Under the pieces are notes generated by a model. The model did no database searches. It was given only the letters and a program-made list of their open reading frames with translations, and had not been told where the DNA came from. The translations under genes were made by a program, and so were the position numbers. Below, piece after piece: positions 12,547 to 26,100 of a stretch of DNA of 64,000 nt. Positions within the stretch are counted from its first letter, which is position 1, and every line of letters begins with the position of its first letter. Source of the stretch: Dirofilaria immitis (taxonomy: Eukaryota > Nematoda > Chromadorea > Rhabditida > Onchocercidae); contig JAKNDB010000087.1 of assembly GCA_024305405.1 (NCBI GenBank), forward strand, positions 1,364,001 through 1,428,000, in the 5' to 3' direction.

Positions 12547-13574
12547 TGCGTAAATCAAGAAAAAATCGCGACATCGGCAAAAATTCGCGGAAAAGTATTC
12601 AATTTATTTTATTATTAAATGCCACTACTTTTTATAATTATCGAATTCTAAACAGAAATATCTATTTTTTTATAGAAATAAAATGTATTTATTATTTAAA
12701 AACAGCATATAATTTCAGGAACCAAAAAACGACATGAAAAAGATGAGGAAGATCGGATCTCTGTCGGATGATAATGATGATACAAGTGAGGAGGATGGTA
12801 AAGAACGAAAAAGAGAAAAAGCGGAAGAAACATTCGCATGAATCGCCTGCTTTTGATATCGATATAGATAAAAAGGGTAATCGATATAGATCGAAAATGA
12901 AAAAGAAGCATCGACTGCTCACGATCAGGCATAAAGATTCCGAAAATAAGAACGTTGATGAGGATGATATTGAATTAGGAGAACGAGCGACGAATATTTC
13001 GCCATCTTTAAACAAATTACCATCGCAATCATTTTCACCGGATTTCACCGAAGAAAACATGAAAACAGCTTTGTGTGCATCATCAATGGCAATTAATTTT
13101 ATAAAACTATTTCATCATGAAAAGAATTTATTCCATTAATACGCAATATTAGTAGATGACAATATTGAATATATTTTTGCTTAACAGCATTTTAAAATTT
13201 TGAAAATTTTTTAGATATGTTTTAAAATTTCAAAATGGCAAATTTTAATAATTGGATATAGATCTCTAGTAAATCTTATTAATTGTAATGAAATGTATAA
13301 AAATATTGAAAAAAATCTTTTCTTTCATGATAAAAGGACTAATAATTATTATTTGGATTTTTAGGAAACAGTGATACCAGATGATGATATAGACGGTGCA
13401 AAACCATCGATTAATTATGAAACAACGTATGGCGATGTATCGAGATTGAAATATATTGGTATCGAATTATCTGTAGAACTGCGATACTGGATTGTGCTTG
13501 TTGCATTTATATGTTTACTCATTATTTACCGTAGTTTCTTATCTCCAGTCCAATGTGATACCCAATTTCAGTAA
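12547..13574 (+). CDS. Unknown lysine-rich protein with a C-terminal membrane anchor
   Basis: Candidate exons are 12547-12594 (RKSRKNRDIGKNSRK), 12719 to about 13068 and 13365-13574. The first joins the second in phase through a split Arg codon. The middle exon encodes a highly charged, low-complexity, Lys/Asp/Ser-rich region (KKRKKHSHESPAFDIDIDKK, then NVDEDDIELGERATN). The last exon is well behaved: ETVIPDDDIDG..., one hydrophobic helix (YWIVLVAFICLLIIY) about 20 residues from the end, then TAA. This is the topology of a tail-anchored or single-pass protein with a long basic, acidic-patched cytoplasmic part. The reading frame shifts near 12745-12770, and the donor near 13068 (GCTTT|GTGTGC) is one base out of phase with the last exon. 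The upstream start was not found. Function unknown. Confidence 0.5.
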
Positions 13575-15934
13575 TAAGTTTAATTCTTGCAAATTAACAT
13601 TGTGAACAGAGTAATGCTTGTAAATTTCATTTCACAATAAATTCGTAATTAATTACCATAACAGTTATGAGATCGAAATAAATAAATCAAGAGATGAGAG
13701 ATGTATTATTGAATTTTATTGTTTCTGCTATGAAGTAATGAAAATTATTCCAACCAAAATGATAAATTAAGTTTTGCCCTTCCTGTCGCGAATTTTAATA
13801 TCGCGAAATTCCAAATAAATAATAAGAATTTAACATAAAAATAATTACAAATTATTATGATGATTCATTAGTGCCATTTATCACATTAATGACGTATTTG
13901 TCGATGTTTACATGTTCCCACGCTACATTTTCCCATGTTGTCATTTTCTGTCTTAGAATTCTAATTCATTTTCCCACTCATCCAACCAACCATCCAATTG
14001 TGTTAGCTAAGAAACCTAACACACCTTTCTATACGCCCAATTTGTTACTGTTTAAAAACCTCTAATTTAATACTCAAGTCAGTTACGAATTAGAGGAAAT
14101 TAATTCATCTTAATCCACTACAATTCCTCAATTCCTCAATTCTTCTATTTCATTTTTAATCATTAGTACTGTTGTCGTGACCCATGCGATTATAAATTTT
14201 ATTACGTCGTTCTATTCCTGTTCTACATAAAAATAAACCTTATTTCGAATCTGTTGTGACATTGGCTCAACCAATTCAACAAAAAGTAACAACTCTTCCA
14301 TAGTAAATAGCAAAGAAAGACAAAAAATTTTGTTATATCGATAATAAAAGCAACGTACAACTTTTGTAAATTTAAATTAATCATAAAATCATTGATTCGT
14401 TATTGATAGGGTTCATATTTAGTTTTTCTATACATTATAGCAAAATAGAATCGTGTAATACATCTTGCAATACAATAAAGATATAGTAATATCAGAGCAA
14501 TGCATAAAATATTGTATATGATCTTATTTCTATACTGAAACTTCAATTACTCAGACATAGAAAAAAAGAATAATTTATCAGATATCGTATAAACGACCAA
14601 AAATACAATGAATAGTTTATTCATATTTTTTCCAAACACTCCAATAGTCTTATTACCCCATTATTTTTTATCAAAATTGGAATTAAAAATATGATTTCAC
14701 TGATAAGATAGACTATATGCGACGGAAAATTCGAACCGAAAAAAAAATACAAAATATCTCATTTTCTAAATACGAAGAAATAATCAAAGAATTTCGTCAC
14801 TCATCCAAATCTCAATACGAAAGCTCTTTGTTCTGCCATCTTTCGACCTGCTTATAAAACTTAGCGCAGCAAGCAGAAAGGCAAATTTCGTTAAGAATAA
14901 CCGAATTATATAGAGTAAAATGATTGCAAATCGAAGATATTGATGAAAAAAACTGATCACGATGCGCATTTTTTTATGCGTGACAGATAACTTAAACGGT
15001 CCTGAAAAGGCGGAATCCCATCCAATAGCAAAAACATACTGCTGGTTTGCTTAGCAGTAAGATATAAAAAAATTCTATAATGAATATAACGAGATATAAA
15101 AGTGAAGTACTGTCTGCAAAAATTCGAATTTTAAATACATCATTCAGGAATTAATATCAAATTGAATTATTTTTGTTTCCAAGTGACTCTGTCAGAAACA
15201 GAAAATTTAGGCTTTTTTATTTGAAATAATTATTTGAAACATAATATCACGCGAATACTTTATATGAACGGTACTATTGTATGCTTTCCTTGATTTTAAT
15301 ATCGATTTTAGCCTTTATGAGTGTAATATGAATTCATAAAGTTCAGTTATGATTTAGTTCTTTTGCGTTTCTGCTTGTTGCGCATGTTGTTTTTTAACTG
15401 ATAAAAACTCATCACTCGAATTTGCTCGCAAAATTTCTTTATGAATTATTTTAAAAATTCTTTTTTATATCGAATGTGAGAAAATTATTTAAACAAAAGT
15501 TGTGTTGTACATTTAATAGTCATAGATCAGTTTATCAAAAAAAAAATAATGCTTAACGACTTCAAGGTTCTATAAATTTTCAAGTAATATTTGAGACTAT
15601 TTCGTAAAACTAGGTGTGGAAAAAAGATATACGCAAATGATTTCTTCATATTATGTGGTAATAAAAAATGAGAAAAAATTCGAATAAAACAAGTTATAGA
15701 TATTTTACTAACATTTTCGAATCATTTTTAAATAAGTCATAGTAACAAACAGATAAATATTATGAAGAATGGAATATCGTAGATTACAATATTGTATGAA
15801 AATATAAGTGATAAAATGGTTGTAATATGAAATTTAGTTCAATTGCAATTAGAAATTTGTCGTTCAAATTTTATTAATTACTTTTAACGATTGATTAAAT
15901 AATAATCAATAAAATATGAGAGGTTAAACAGAGC
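13575..15934. other. Intergenic region
   Basis: No recognised gene. A 61-codon minus-strand frame at 14784-14969 begins with a hydrophobic stretch. It lies about 100 bp downstream, on that strand, of an ATTGG box and TATAT elements near 15.0-15.1 kb. It may be an unplaced first exon, but nothing supports it beyond openness. Confidence 0.5.
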
Positions 15935-16991
15935 TCATAGTCTTGAATATGAAATGATTTTCTCAAATAATACTGCCGTATTGACGACATTATTTGCTGG
16001 TATATTCTTCATGCGATGCAATCTTTCAACAGAAACACTGTGCGTGTTTTTATGCTTTAGCATATTACTCTTTTGATTGAACTCTTTATCGCATACATTG
16101 CACTTGAATGGTTTCTCGCCTGTATGTAGTAGGTGATGTACTTTCAGATTGCTGTTTGTACTAAATTCTTTGCTACATTGATTGCACTTAAATTTTTTCT
16201 CGCCTGTATGTACTAGGTGATGTGCTTTTAGATTGCCAGCTTGATTGAACTTCATACCGCATGCACCGCACTTGAATGGTCTCTCACCAGTATGTATTCG
16301 GTTATGTACTTTCAGATTGCTGAGTGTTTGAAATCTTTTGCTGCATGCACCGCACTTGAATGGTCTCTCACCTGTATGTTTTCGGTTATGTACTTCCAGA
16401 CTGCTGATATCATTGAATCCTTTATCGCATATATCGCACTTAAACTGCTGCTCATTTGTATGTGCTCGATGATGCCTTTTCAGATCATGGTTTCGACTGA
16501 ACTTGGCATCGCATTCATCGCATTTGAATCGCTTTTCCTTTGAATGTTTTCCACTGTATTCATTTAGATCTAACTGGTCATTTATTCTTTTCTGTATTGA
16601 TGTGTCATTTTCATTTGTCATCTAAAATTATGCGAAATTATCCTTTTATAATAGCGATTTGATGATTATTTTTCTCGATAATTTTGAACAATTTCAATTA
16701 TTTCGAAGGAATTCTGCTGATATTAAAATATGCAGTTATTATTTTTATGCTACAGCGAAAGTTTTTAAACACAAAGGATTGACTATTTCGAAGGCAACGA
16801 AATAATCCGTTAAAAATACAAACAATGAATGCTATTCTCTATTTTCTTTTCGAGGGAAAATTCTATCATTGATTAAGACATTTTTATAAAAATTTTATTT
16901 TTATAGTCAAAGCAATAGTTTAATCACTTACTGTTACTTGTGTATTGCATGTCGATAATGCAACTATTAGAAAATAATAAGACAGCAACAT
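15935..16991 (-). CDS. Six-finger C2H2 zinc-finger protein with a signal-peptide-like first exon
   Basis: The large exon 16621-15935 encodes 228 residues with six consecutive C2H2 fingers (C-x2-C-x12-H-x3-H), each opening FKC and joined by TGE(R/K)PFKC-type linkers. The first starts [10 protein letters not shown] and the last [11 protein letters not shown] short unfingered tail ([10 protein letters not shown]...) follows. Multi-finger arrays of this kind normally bind DNA. The exon is preceded by ATAATTTTAG. The next open segment upstream, 16991-16932, reads [20 protein letters not shown] and ends in a strong donor (ACA|GTAAGT). It joins in phase 0, giving 248 residues with a hydrophobic secretory-type N-terminus. 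Its own frame is open upstream to 17120, so the exact start is uncertain, and the finger exon also begins with its own ATG (MTNENDTS). Finger content is certain; the secretory leader is an inference from splice phase. Confidence 0.85.
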
Positions 16992-17120
16992 TTTCTCAAT
17001 CAATTTCCAGGACAAATCGTAGTGATTAGTATATGGAATAGAATTTGGCGTAGAATTCTGAAAAATATTCCTGAAATTTTTCCATAAATTATAGAAATCA
17101 AAAAAAGTGAACTGTAGCAC

Positions 17121-20100
17121 GTATTAAATGCTATACCGATTTGGAGAGTTATTTAGAGACTGATTTTAAAACGTTTCTCTAAGCCTGCAATCTATGACCG
17201 GCGAATTATAATACTCTTAATCTTTTTGCATAAATTATATGAGCTTCTAAATCGAGCGATACGAATGATTTATAGAATAAAAAGCGAGCTTGAAATGTTT
17301 AATAATCATGAATATTGTAAGTGTTCCGTGAAATAATTTAAACTTTTTCATAGCCCCATCGGAAATCATAGATTTATGCAAATTTATGCAAATAAAAGTC
17401 GTGATTGTCTCCGTAATAACAATGTAACTGGCAGCAGAATTCAATATTATTATAAAAATTCCTTTCTTCTCAAACACAGAATAATCGTTTTTTAAAATTT
17501 GATAAAATTTATGCTTTTATAAAACATATCGAAATTATTATTCTACTTTTTGACATGTTTTAATCATTTCAAATCTGGAATAATTCATTTCTATTTTATA
17601 ATTTATTCATGCTTTACATAAAATGCAAATTGAAATATTGTATAAAATTGCAATCGAAGTAATCATATGAATTGATTATCGTTTCAAAATAAATTTATTT
17701 AATTTCTACTCATTCAATTCTTGATTTAACTTTAGTAAAAAATTTGATTTTAGTAAAAACTTGATTTGTTTAATAATGATTGAGTAAAAATACTGAAATT
17801 TCTAAATATGGAATATTATATTTACGGAAGAAATATGAATAATTATTCACTGTTATTTTTTCTCATCATTATGATAAATTATTAATCATAAAATTGAATA
17901 AAAGATAATAACGGAAGCAGAATTGAATTAATTGTTTAAAATTTTTTTGTTGTTTCTAAATTTCAAATATCAAATTTATAAAGCTAATGCTTGAAAAGTT
18001 AGCTCTCCATCAAGAAATAACTCAAAAAAGTTTTTATTACAAATGATTGCTGAGCATAAAATTTGTCTTTTCAGTCTTTGAAATTTCAAAATAATCTTTC
18101 ATAATATATAAAGGGATGTCAAACGACCTATTAATAATATATTTATTTTTCGATAATAATATATTTATTTCAATCGTTTTACAGTACTTGTTAATTTTCA
18201 GAAGTCTGAAGTCGTTAAGCATTACATTTCCGTTGATAAGTTGATTTATGACTATCAAATGTGTAACACAGCTTCTGTTGAAATAATTTATCTCCTTGTT
18301 ATTGTATTTTTTCTTTCATTTTTTTAAGAGGTTAATTTTTCAAGTTTTGAACTTATCGGTGACTGAGTTAATTTTATTGCCAAAATGTCAGGAAGAATTT
18401 GTCATATAAATTTCGATTATATAAAAGCACTTTTATTGTTAGCTAAAATGTTTAAAGTGCTCGAGTTGTTCGATAATATAATATAACCAATTAAATGTGA
18501 AATATTAAAAAAATTGAAGGAGCAGAGAGTAATAAAACATGGAAATTTAGTAAAATTTAAAAAATGGAAAAGTAGAAATATGAATTTTATATCAGTGTGC
18601 ACGAAAATTCGTAGTGAAAAATTTTTATTTTTTATAAATTAGTTTGATATATTTTTGCCTTTTTTCCAGGATTACTATTCATTCTTACCAAAAAAATTTT
18701 TATAGGAAAAATATTTCAGATATGACTAAAAATCCAAATTTTATTAAATTATTTGATATCAAAATTTATCAGGAGAAATGAAGAAAATTCAAATTTAAAA
18801 CCTAAAAAAATAAGCGTTGAAAAAATAAAAATAAGGTAGTGATATGTTTATCTCGGCATTTGCTTATAATTTTTTCTCTGAAGAAAATAAATAGCCAAAT
18901 TTGTTTATAATTTGTCTTTATATTTTCAAACCATAGTGATTAATTTTAGCGATAATGATAAAACACGTATTAATTTTTTTCTTAATAAAATTAAACATTT
19001 TTGAAGTTTGATTGCTTTATTTTGCAATAGTAAATAATACTAAAGCAATGATTCAATCTAATCACTCATATTTTTAAAAAAAAAAAGTAACTTGAAATTA
19101 AAATTTATTATAATTTGGGCTTTATATTGAGACAATTATGATTTGATATGAATTAGTATTAGCTTTTATTCTGCATGAATAAACTTTACAAAGTTATCGT
19201 ATGCTTTTAATTTTGTTTTTCTCAATGCGTTAGATATTCTTGTTAATACATTACTTAAAAATTTTATCATAATTGTAATCTGAAAGCATTATAACTCTAG
19301 TATTGACGACTTTTAATCTTTGGTCTCTAAATTTAGATATATTCCTTTCGGTAATTTACACGACAAGTTTAAACAATTTTTAAATATTTCAATCTATGCT
19401 GGCGATGAAAATATACAGCAAATTCTATTGATGGCATTGATAACTAAATTAATTTTTTAACGATATAGTCATTTTTTGACACGTGACCTAAAGAATGCCA
19501 AAGGAAAAAATGATAACAATACCTGAATTGGAAATCAATTTTAACTGCACCACTATTATTTATGCATTAAACTCGATAAACTATTTATACATCATTTCGA
19601 AAGGAAGCCATGACAGCTTTAATAATATTTTGCATCAATATTTAAATTAATAATAAAGAAATCAATTATGCTAATCTTTAAAGCATTATTTGATTTAAGT
19701 CATTTCAACACATTCAAATTTTGGTCTTATAAAAATTATTTTTTTATAAATATTTTTAAAATGATAATCCGTTTGTTACTATTATTATTATTATAATTTA
19801 ATTGTTCTTTTAGTAGGATTTAACAAAAAAAAATTTTAATGTTTTCGGATATTTGTCATTTTCAATCCTGAAATAATATGTGCTAACTTTTTTAATTTTT
19901 ATAATAATACATATTTGTTTATGAAAAATTTTACATGATTTCAAATTACTTTATTCGGCGAGATATATGCCATCACCTGAATTTGACATGAAACCATTTT
20001 CAAATTTAAGTCATTGACAAGTGAAAATAATATCGTCTTTTTAAATTAACCAAATTATTTTCCTATTTTTTTCAAATAAAAACATATATTTATGATATAT

Positions 20101-23100
20101 TAGCAATATTCTTCATTTTCTTTTTTTTTCTCAACCAAAAACCTTTCATTTTCTCGTTGAATGGATTGTTTTAAAATAAAATGTCATTTTTGAATATAAA
20201 TTTATTTTATACGTTTTTTTCTTAAATTTTTTTTTACCAAATGCAATGAATTTAAATATAATCAAACGGACAAACATATATATATATATATATTGATATT
20301 GATGTATGATACATATGTGCATGTTATCATCTGGTATTGAAATTAAAGTCTTATCTTGAGTGCGCATAAAAATTTCAATTTTGGAAGACTTTCATGTTTT
20401 CATTTATCTCTCTCTAAAACAGTATCATTGTCTGACATTTTTGGCTCAGATTTGGATTCAGTGCCTAGCAATTATTTCTAATCATTATATTATTACATAA
20501 ATAATTTAGTCTCTTCCGCCTTCAATGAAACATTAGCTATCTTTTGTTTTTTTTTCTAATGATAACTGATGATATCATCTAAGCATCACAATAGCGATAT
20601 AATTTTAAGAACAACAAGCGTAAATATTTGCTGCAGCTATTCGTTAAACGCAATTAATTGTCGAATAATCATTCTTGTTGGAGATAGCCAAGTATAAGCT
20701 TTCTCAAAAACATTTTTTTTAATTTTAATTATTCCTATTCAATTGCACATTTGTCGACTTTTTTGATGTTCTTACGATAAAATTAAAATGTAACATGATG
20801 ATTACTGAAATTCTGGAATTTTTTTGACTTGAACGATGCATAAGAAGTAACATTTACATTTAAGGAAATCCTTCGATAGATGACAAATTCATTTTGCAAT
20901 AACATGATAGTATGTAGGATGTTTTAATTTCAAAAATCGAGCAAGCTTTAAATTTATTATATTATTATAATCGCATGAATTCAAATATTCAAATACTATT
21001 ATGCTAATTTTCTATTTAAAAGATAATTAGTATTGATAGTACTACTTATTTTTAAATGCTTTCTTAATTAGCAAATATTTTAATGATTTTAGTTATGAAA
21101 TGCTTAGGCGAATATATCGATAATTAATAAAATTACAGTAGTACCACTTGAAATTTTTGCAATTTACGCTTTTTCAATATTAAGTTTTTAAGCTGTTATT
21201 GATTTTACTTTTTCTTGTTAAAATTTTAATTTAAATATGAAATATTCAGGCAATTTTATTATGCAATTCAATTTATTATTAATAAAAATTATTATTTTCG
21301 TGCTACTTTTTGATTATAAAAATTTTCATACAATTTGTTGCAAAAATTATATGTGAGTATATGAAAATAAAAATTTTTTTAAGGGTCAGTGATGTGACAC
21401 ATAAAAGCAATCAAATATTACATATCTAAATTAAAATTTTATCGAGGGGAAAAAGAATCAAATGATCGATTCAAAAGTTTATTTATTCACATATTTGTAA
21501 GTGACATCTGAAAATTGAATTTTTTTGTGTTATTGTTGATTTTGGGAAAAATGAAAAATTTTATCATTTCCAGTTCAAATTATCGTAATACCTAATATCA
21601 TATAATTATTATGCTTGTAATCAAGATAAGTATTAGGATTTTCGTTAATCTTTAGAAAAATAATAATAACATTAGAAAAATTTCATCAAAAATAATGAAT
21701 GGAAATTATGGAAATTCCATCAAAAATAATGGTATCAAAAATAATATCAAAATTTTTCCTTCCTTTAATTAATATAATTGAATGGAGCGATAATCTAGGA
21801 ATAGTGATGTCGTAGTGAACAGTACTTGAATGATAAAATATTACTTTGATTTTATCTTTTATTTAACATTTACTATTTGTATAACAAGCATTAATTTATC
21901 ACACCATTCAACTATGTTATAGTAAGAAGAAAAGACAAAATCATAAATTGCTGTTATTATAATGATTTTTGTTATCAATATGATATCGTTACTTGTTTAT
22001 TTCAGAAAGACTATTATAAAGTAAATTCTTGCTTGGGCTTCAATAATCAAAGTATTTATTTTGATCTTATCAAAATGATCGAACAAATAAAATTGTTGAA
22101 ATAATCAATATAATTTAATGTAAATTAATCATCATCCTTAAATAACCTAATTAGTAATTACCTTAATTAGCAATCAATTTTTAAAAAAATACGTAGTAAT
22201 GGAAAGATAATAGAAAATGAAGGAAAAATATGGGAAAAGGAATAATCAAAATTGGAAAATATCACTATGAAGACCGTAATTGAGAAAAAATAAAAACAAA
22301 TTCCAGTAAGTATATTGGTATATTTCTATTCCTTAAATCATTTCAGATTATTAAAGTGGTGATATTTAATAAGGATATTTTAAACTTCATATTAACATTT
22401 GAAAATATGTTAATATTAATGAAGGCATACTACTATATTGTATGTTTTGTAGCAAATATTCCACTTATCAAAAATATGTAGTTTAAAATGGTGAAGAAAT
22501 TATCAATCATTAAAGTTCTAATCTTTAGCTACAACTTTAACTTTATTTCGTTAATTTCACAGCTATGTATAATTCATATTTAGAATATTACGGAATGAAT
22601 TTTCCTTTTTCTCTTTTCAATATAATAATCATGATTCGAATTTATTACTTTTTCTGTTCTTTATCAATGATAAAATTTATTCATCAATAAATTAATACAT
22701 TCATATAACTCATTTTTTCGTTTTTTTTTTTTTTTTAAATATATTTCAAATTGAATATCTAGTTAATCCAAATATTTTTGAATTATCATATAGAAGATGA
22801 AAAAAATGAAAGAGAATGAATATTTTTTTTTGGCATGTGAAAAAAGTATGTACATTCAATAAATTTGAACTATGGAAGAAGACTGCTAAATTGATTCTAT
22901 TTTTATTAATTTGCTGAATTTTTGAACCATCAAATCCATTAAAATATTCCGCTTGATCAACCATTTAGCTGGATTTATTTTTGATTGAATCAATCTCTTT
23001 CAGTTAATTTTAATCTCAATCGTTTCTATTTTGATATAGCAATGAAGCGTTATTGAAAAAGACTTAGAAGAAACAAGTTTTCTGGCCGTTAAATAAATTA

Positions 23101-26100
23101 TTATTTGAACAAATCCATTGCATTTTCATATAATCAAATTCTGATTTGTTTGCCACACTTAATGGCAAATGATTGATGACGTTAATCAATTATTTGATTA
23201 AAAGCAATTTGTTGAATGTACCAGAATTGTAATGGCAAGTTATATTTTGAAAAAAAAAAAAGTTCTTTTTATCAATTTATTTCTTATGCTTCAACAAAAT
23301 ATTATTAATAATAAATTTGTTTAGAGGACGAAATTTCTTTTCTCCAGACATAAGAAATTATAAAATTAGTTGGACATATATAAATGATTTTAATCTTATC
23401 TAATTGAAAATATGATATGAATTCAAATTCGAAAAATTCTCTTCTTTTTTGAAGTAATTTTTCTGTTTTTTCCGAAAATTTAAGAAATTTTAAAAATCTT
23501 CGAGAAATTTAGCAAATGTTTCAACTGTCATCAAACTATATGAGTAACTCGCATTATTAAAAATAATTTTAACAATTTTTTTTTTAGCATATTTATAACT
23601 AACAAGATTTTAATTGTTGTACCTATCCCTAAGAATATGAATATTAAAAGCGATGGAAATGTTTTTACGATTTCATCGAGTAGTTTAGCACTAATAAATA
23701 TTACAGTAAAATCCAATTTGAAATTTATGAACTGACTCTAATCCTTTATTGATAATCTCAAATTGATTTAAATTATATTCAATAGTCAATGCAATATTTT
23801 TAATCTTTTCTCGATTTATCTTGTTTCTCATTTTTTTAAAAAAAAAAAAAAAATTAGTGTTATTAGATTGTTTAAAAGTGAAAAGTTGAAAAAGGTCGAT
23901 CGAAACGATAAAGTCAACGAGTCAACGAGCAACGAGTAATTCTAGCGTGATATTATATATTTAAATCGTTTTTTTTTTATGAAAAATGAAAATTTTATTC
24001 AAAATAAAATTTCTTTATCATTAATCAAAAAAAAACTTTAAGTTGTACGAAAGATTATCTAGATTATGAATATTAACAATTTTTTTTTTGTTATCTTAAC
24101 AAAAATATGGAATGATATCGAAAATGATCCATTACGTTTTGATCAAATTCTGTCCTCTCGATCATGGATTTGCCGATCTCATCAATTTTCTTGTTATCTA
24201 ATTCTTCTGCAGCAGTATTTCATTTATTATCTATTTGATGATTAATTAATTTGAAATGTTAGATCCATTATTATAAATAAATAATATGTTGAATTTTTAA
24301 AAGCAGCAATGTATTTTTTATTTATTTTTCTATTTGTTTATTATATTAATATTTATTTATATTTGTCTTAATTGGTAAATATATATTTGAAAATATTTAC
24401 TTATATTTGCTTATGTTGCAATTTTATCGTCTCATTTTAATATTTTTCCTTTTTTTTTAAAATTATCATTTAATTTTTTTGACAAATTTTATCAAACTTA
24501 CTCATTGATTTCTTCCATCAAATTAATTTGCTTAATTTTTATTTATTTATTTATTTAATTTCCTCATTCATTATAAAAACATTCACCTCTTTTTTTTTAT
24601 GCTTATTTATCATCGATACTTTTTTTTAATCTTTTTCTTTTTACTAACTAATAATAATATTTGTTCGCATTTATATGTTCTGTCTAGTGCACCAGGAAAC
24701 ATTTAAGTTGATTATTTTGATTAACAAATGATGCTTTTCAAACTGTAGAATATAAATTCTAAACTAATAGCTTGATTGAAATTTTCTTTATTTTTTTTTT
24801 TTGAATTAAAGAAAAAATTAGATAAACTAGAATCGATAAAATTAATAAATATTGCTTATTAATATATATGCTCATGGAAGGATAGCTCAGTGAGTTATAT
24901 AAATTTTTAAAATATTATTAAATCATTTCTTCTTGTTTTCTCAGTTATTTTCTTGGAAGGAAATAAATTTATAAACTTTGAAAAATATTTTTTAAAAATT
25001 TTTCATATTAAACGATATTGAAAAAATTTCCTATAGGTTTTTTTTAATTTCCATATACATTATCATAATTATTTATAGAAAAATCAACAAAAATTTCAAT
25101 TGCTAACAAAGCAATCAATCATATTTTAAGTTGGATAAGAAAATTTAATTTTAATATGAAAAAGAAGACGAGAAAAAGGCACAATCATCAAAATAAGCAA
25201 TCTTAATTTTCTTTGCTTATTAAAATTACTAGTCGTATACATGTTGATAACTAATCGGAAAATGCTTTAATAAAAATTACTTCATACTTGCATCAATGAT
25301 TCAAATAGCTTGAGGTCACGGAACTCGTGTTAACAGGTTATTTCAAATTCTCGCAATACAAACAAAACCAGAATCCGGAATAAAATTTCACATTAAATGC
25401 TCGGTTATTAGAATTGCTTTTTTGAAGAAATTTTCCGCTTTACATATATAATACCATATTTTGGTTCACTTATTCGAATTTAGCATATTATTCAGTTTTC
25501 ACTTCTTTTCCTTCCAAAAATGATTCTATGAAGAAGAATAAATCTCTCGGAATTCACTATTGCTCATAATTTCGAGAATAGAATTGAAGATCTGAAAATT
25601 GAGCTAAAAGAGGATGAAAGTTTCTTGAACTTCTAAAATGTCATTTTTCGTTGCAGATAATTTGTTGCAATATCAAGAATTGTTTAAGATGTCAAATATG
25701 ATATCATTTTTTCCTATTTTATTAAGCCAATACATTATCAGTCTTGGAATTTGTAAAAATTGGATCTTTTTATTATTCGTTTTTTTTTCTCCGATACTGA
25801 TAGCTATATTCTTTTCTTAAAAAAAATAGCAAACAATAGAAATCCTGATATTATCAATTCCTGTTCTAAACTATTTTATTTATGTAAATTTTTCCTAATC
25901 AAATAATAAAAACATTTCTTTACAGCACATCATTATAAATTCATAAATATATTCAGTAGGCGATATTATTCGCCTTAATCATTCTTTACAATTTTGTCAT
26001 TTCCTGAATTTTTAATAACTTTGATCGTCAACTTTTATTTCAATTAAATATTCCTGCATTGTATGATACTTCATGATGAAAAAGTATTGCCAATTTTTTT

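Noticed and set aside
14784..14969. 61-codon minus-strand frame with a hydrophobic start
   Set aside because: Suggestive ATTGG and TATA elements lie upstream on that strand, but there is no family match and no second exon.
16241..16543. 100-codon plus-strand open frame
   Set aside because: Antisense of the C2H2 finger repeats.
24880..24900. GGATAGCTCAGTGAGTTAT resembles the D-arm of a tRNA
   Set aside because: No acceptor stem, anticodon arm or T-arm (no GGTTCGA-type sequence) follows at the right spacing.
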